Shown: piece by piece, positions 4,282 through 5,121 of the stretch
Position numbering within the stretch: the first letter of the stretch is position 1
Layout of the letters: each line of letters opens with the position of its first letter
Assembly: GCA_013002425.1 (NCBI GenBank)
Contig: JABDJQ010000735.1
Location: forward strand, 1-5,121
Length of the DNA stretch: 5,121 bases
Direction of reading: 5' to 3'
From: Gemmatimonadota bacterium
GTDB lineage: Bacteria > Orphanbacterota > Orphanbacteria > Orphanbacterales > Orphanbacteraceae
Position numbers and translations under genes: made by a program
Notes under the pieces: generated by a model
Databases searched by the model: none
What the model saw: the letters and a program-made list of their open reading frames with translations, nothing else
Told to the model about the DNA's origin: nothing

Positions 4282-4983
4282 AATCAGACCGCAGAACAGC
4301 TTGTCGAGCAACATCTTCCGCTGGTCGAAGCACTGGCGCACAAGATCCTGCGCTCGCTTCCGAGCTTCGTCGACGTCGAAGACCTCGTCGGTTTCGGGCA
4401 GATCGGCCTGATCGAGGCGAGCCGGCGATTCGACGCCGGGCGCGGTGTTCTCTTCAAGACGTTCGCCTACTACCGGATCCGGGGCGCGATCTTCGACGGG
4501 ATCCGCAAGATGACCTGGTTCAACGCGCGAGATCACGTAAAGGACCGCAAAACCGTCACTTACGAGGCCGCGAGCAACGAGATTCTCGAGGATTCCGCGG
4601 AAACGGAGCGCGCCCGGCCCGGCCTGATCTCGGTCGAGGAGCAGATCGAGCAGACGAAGGACCTGATCGAGAACATCGCCACGGCGAAACTGCTTTCGAT
4701 GGATTCCGACGAAGCCCCGATAGAAATCGCGGATGAAACCCAGGATCCGCATGATATAACAGAGGTTAACCAGATCGCCACTCTCATGAGGGCGGTCGTC
4801 CACAAGCTCGACGACAAAGAGCGTTCCGTGATCGAGGACTACTACTTCAATAACAAGACGCTCGAAGAAGCCGGCGCGAAGGTCGGTCTGTCGAAATCGT
4901 GGACCTGTCGGCTCCATGCGCGCGCGCTCAAAAAGCTGCTGAAACTGTGCGAGGAGCAGGGATTGTCGGCGCCTGGAGGGTAG
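4279..4983 (+). CDS. FliA/WhiG-like sigma-70 family factor
   Basis: Alternative sigma factor of 234 residues, close to the usual FliA length (about 240). Sigma-2 spans about 14-83: EDLVGFGQIGLIEASRRFD (34-52) and FKTFAYYRIRGAIFDGIRKM (59-78), the -10 reading and melting part, with W80 where FliA proteins have a Trp. Sigma-4 spans about 176-224, LDDKERSVIEDYYFNNKTLEE followed by a helix-turn-helix (GAKVGLSKSWTCRLHARALKKL). The middle (84-141), where sigma-3 normally lies, has about the right length and ends LLSMD like FliA, but I cannot see the standard sigma-3 helix-turn-helix; it is Glu-rich. The gene starts with TTG and is divergent from the beta-helix gene. No flagellar or anti-sigma (FlgM) gene is in view, so a motility role is not supported here; a development or stress role, like WhiG/SigB, is equally possible. 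I give no symbol because orthology to fliA is not shown. Confidence 0.88.
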   Translation: MNQTAEQLVEQHLPLVEALAHKILRSLPSFVDVEDLVGFGQIGLIEASRRFDAGRGVLFKTFAYYRIRGAIFDGIRKMTWFNARDHVKDRKTVTYEAASNEILEDSAETERARPGLISVEEQIEQTKDLIENIATAKLLSMDSDEAPIEIADETQDPHDITEVNQIATLMRAVVHKLDDKERSVIEDYYFNNKTLEEAGAKVGLSKSWTCRLHARALKKLLKLCEEQGLSAPGG

Positions 4984-5004
4984 TGGGAGGCCGGGCGGGT
5001 CCTG

Positions 5005-5060
5005 TCGCGCCGCGGCACCCCGATCTCGGCAGGCTCGATCGGGGTCCCCGCGCGGCGCGA
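5005..5060 (+). terminator. Strong two-part stem-loop after the FliA-like gene
   Basis: The inner stem is perfect 9 bp, ACCCCGATC (5017-5025) with GATCGGGGT (5037-5045), around an 11-nt loop. After an internal loop (2 nt left, 5 nt right) an outer perfect 10-bp stem follows (5005-5014 with 5051-5060). It starts 21 nt after the stop codon. There is no U-run after it, so it is not a classical intrinsic terminator; it may end transcription with help, protect the 3' end, or belong to an RNA element. Confidence 0.45.
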
Positions 5061-5121
5061 TCGCACGCAACTTCGGGCCTGGTTCGGGAGATAAGTCGGC
5101 GTAAGGAAACGAAATCAGGGC
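5061..5121. other. Tail of window, no gene supported
   Basis: Sixty-one bases with no supported coding start. A purine-rich TAAGGAAA (about 5102-5109) near the right edge could be a ribosome site for a gene beginning beyond the window. Confidence 0.25.

Noticed and set aside
4273..5070. Minus-strand open frame of 265 codons opposite the FliA-like gene
   Set aside because: The plus strand has unmistakable sigma-2 and sigma-4 motifs; the opposite frame is an Arg/Asp/Leu-rich shadow without a ribosome site.
1..5121. tRNA, rRNA, CRISPR array, insertion sequence or toxin-antitoxin locus
   Set aside because: No cloverleaf, no short regularly spaced repeats, no transposase-like frame and no terminal inverted repeats were seen on either strand; the only repeats are in-frame domain repeats of the spondin gene.

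Overview
This high-GC bacterial window carries four complete genes and one truncated gene. Two are sigma factors, one is a membrane-anchored FecR-like partner and two are predicted lipoproteins. The wide G/C third positions, the bacterial spondin-domain lipoprotein, the beta-helix lipoprotein with a 'DPxFC...SPC...C' tail, and the ECF/FecR pair without a TonB receptor gene suggest an environmental Gram-negative lineage, such as Krumholzibacteriota/Eisenbacteria-like, Gemmatimonadota-like or Myxococcota-like bacteria. That placement is an impression from protein style; no marker gene is present.

Layout. Positions 1-1285 (minus) hold the N-terminal 428 codons of a spondin-domain lipoprotein that runs off the left edge. 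It is transcribed divergently, across a 158-bp spacer, from an ECF-type sigma factor (1444-2163, plus). That gene overlaps by ATGA a single-pass FecR-domain protein (2160-3119, plus), its likely anti-sigma/regulatory partner. Six bases later, convergently, comes a right-handed beta-helix lipoprotein (3126-4025, minus). Across a 253-bp spacer lies a divergent FliA/WhiG-like sigma factor (4279-4983, plus, TTG start). A strong two-part stem-loop follows it at 5005-5060, and the last 60 bases hold no gene I can support. No gap exceeds 300 bases. I see no tRNA, rRNA, CRISPR array, insertion sequence or attachment site.

How the genes may work together (inference). The ECF/FecR pair has the genetic form of a transmembrane signalling unit: cytoplasmic sigma factor, then a membrane protein with an outside FecR domain. 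The most economical target is the divergent spondin lipoprotein; the shared spacer holds a perfect inverted repeat that could be an operator. The second sigma factor is likewise divergent from a lipoprotein, and both lipoproteins begin their mature part with Cys-Gly-Asp-Asp-Asp followed by an Asn-Pro-Gly. The window can thus be read as two 'sigma factor facing a surface lipoprotein' units back to back. The most unusual protein feature is in the spondin gene: the first spondin copy lacks the usual AEDG segment, while the second carries it twice as an exact 52-residue tandem unit.
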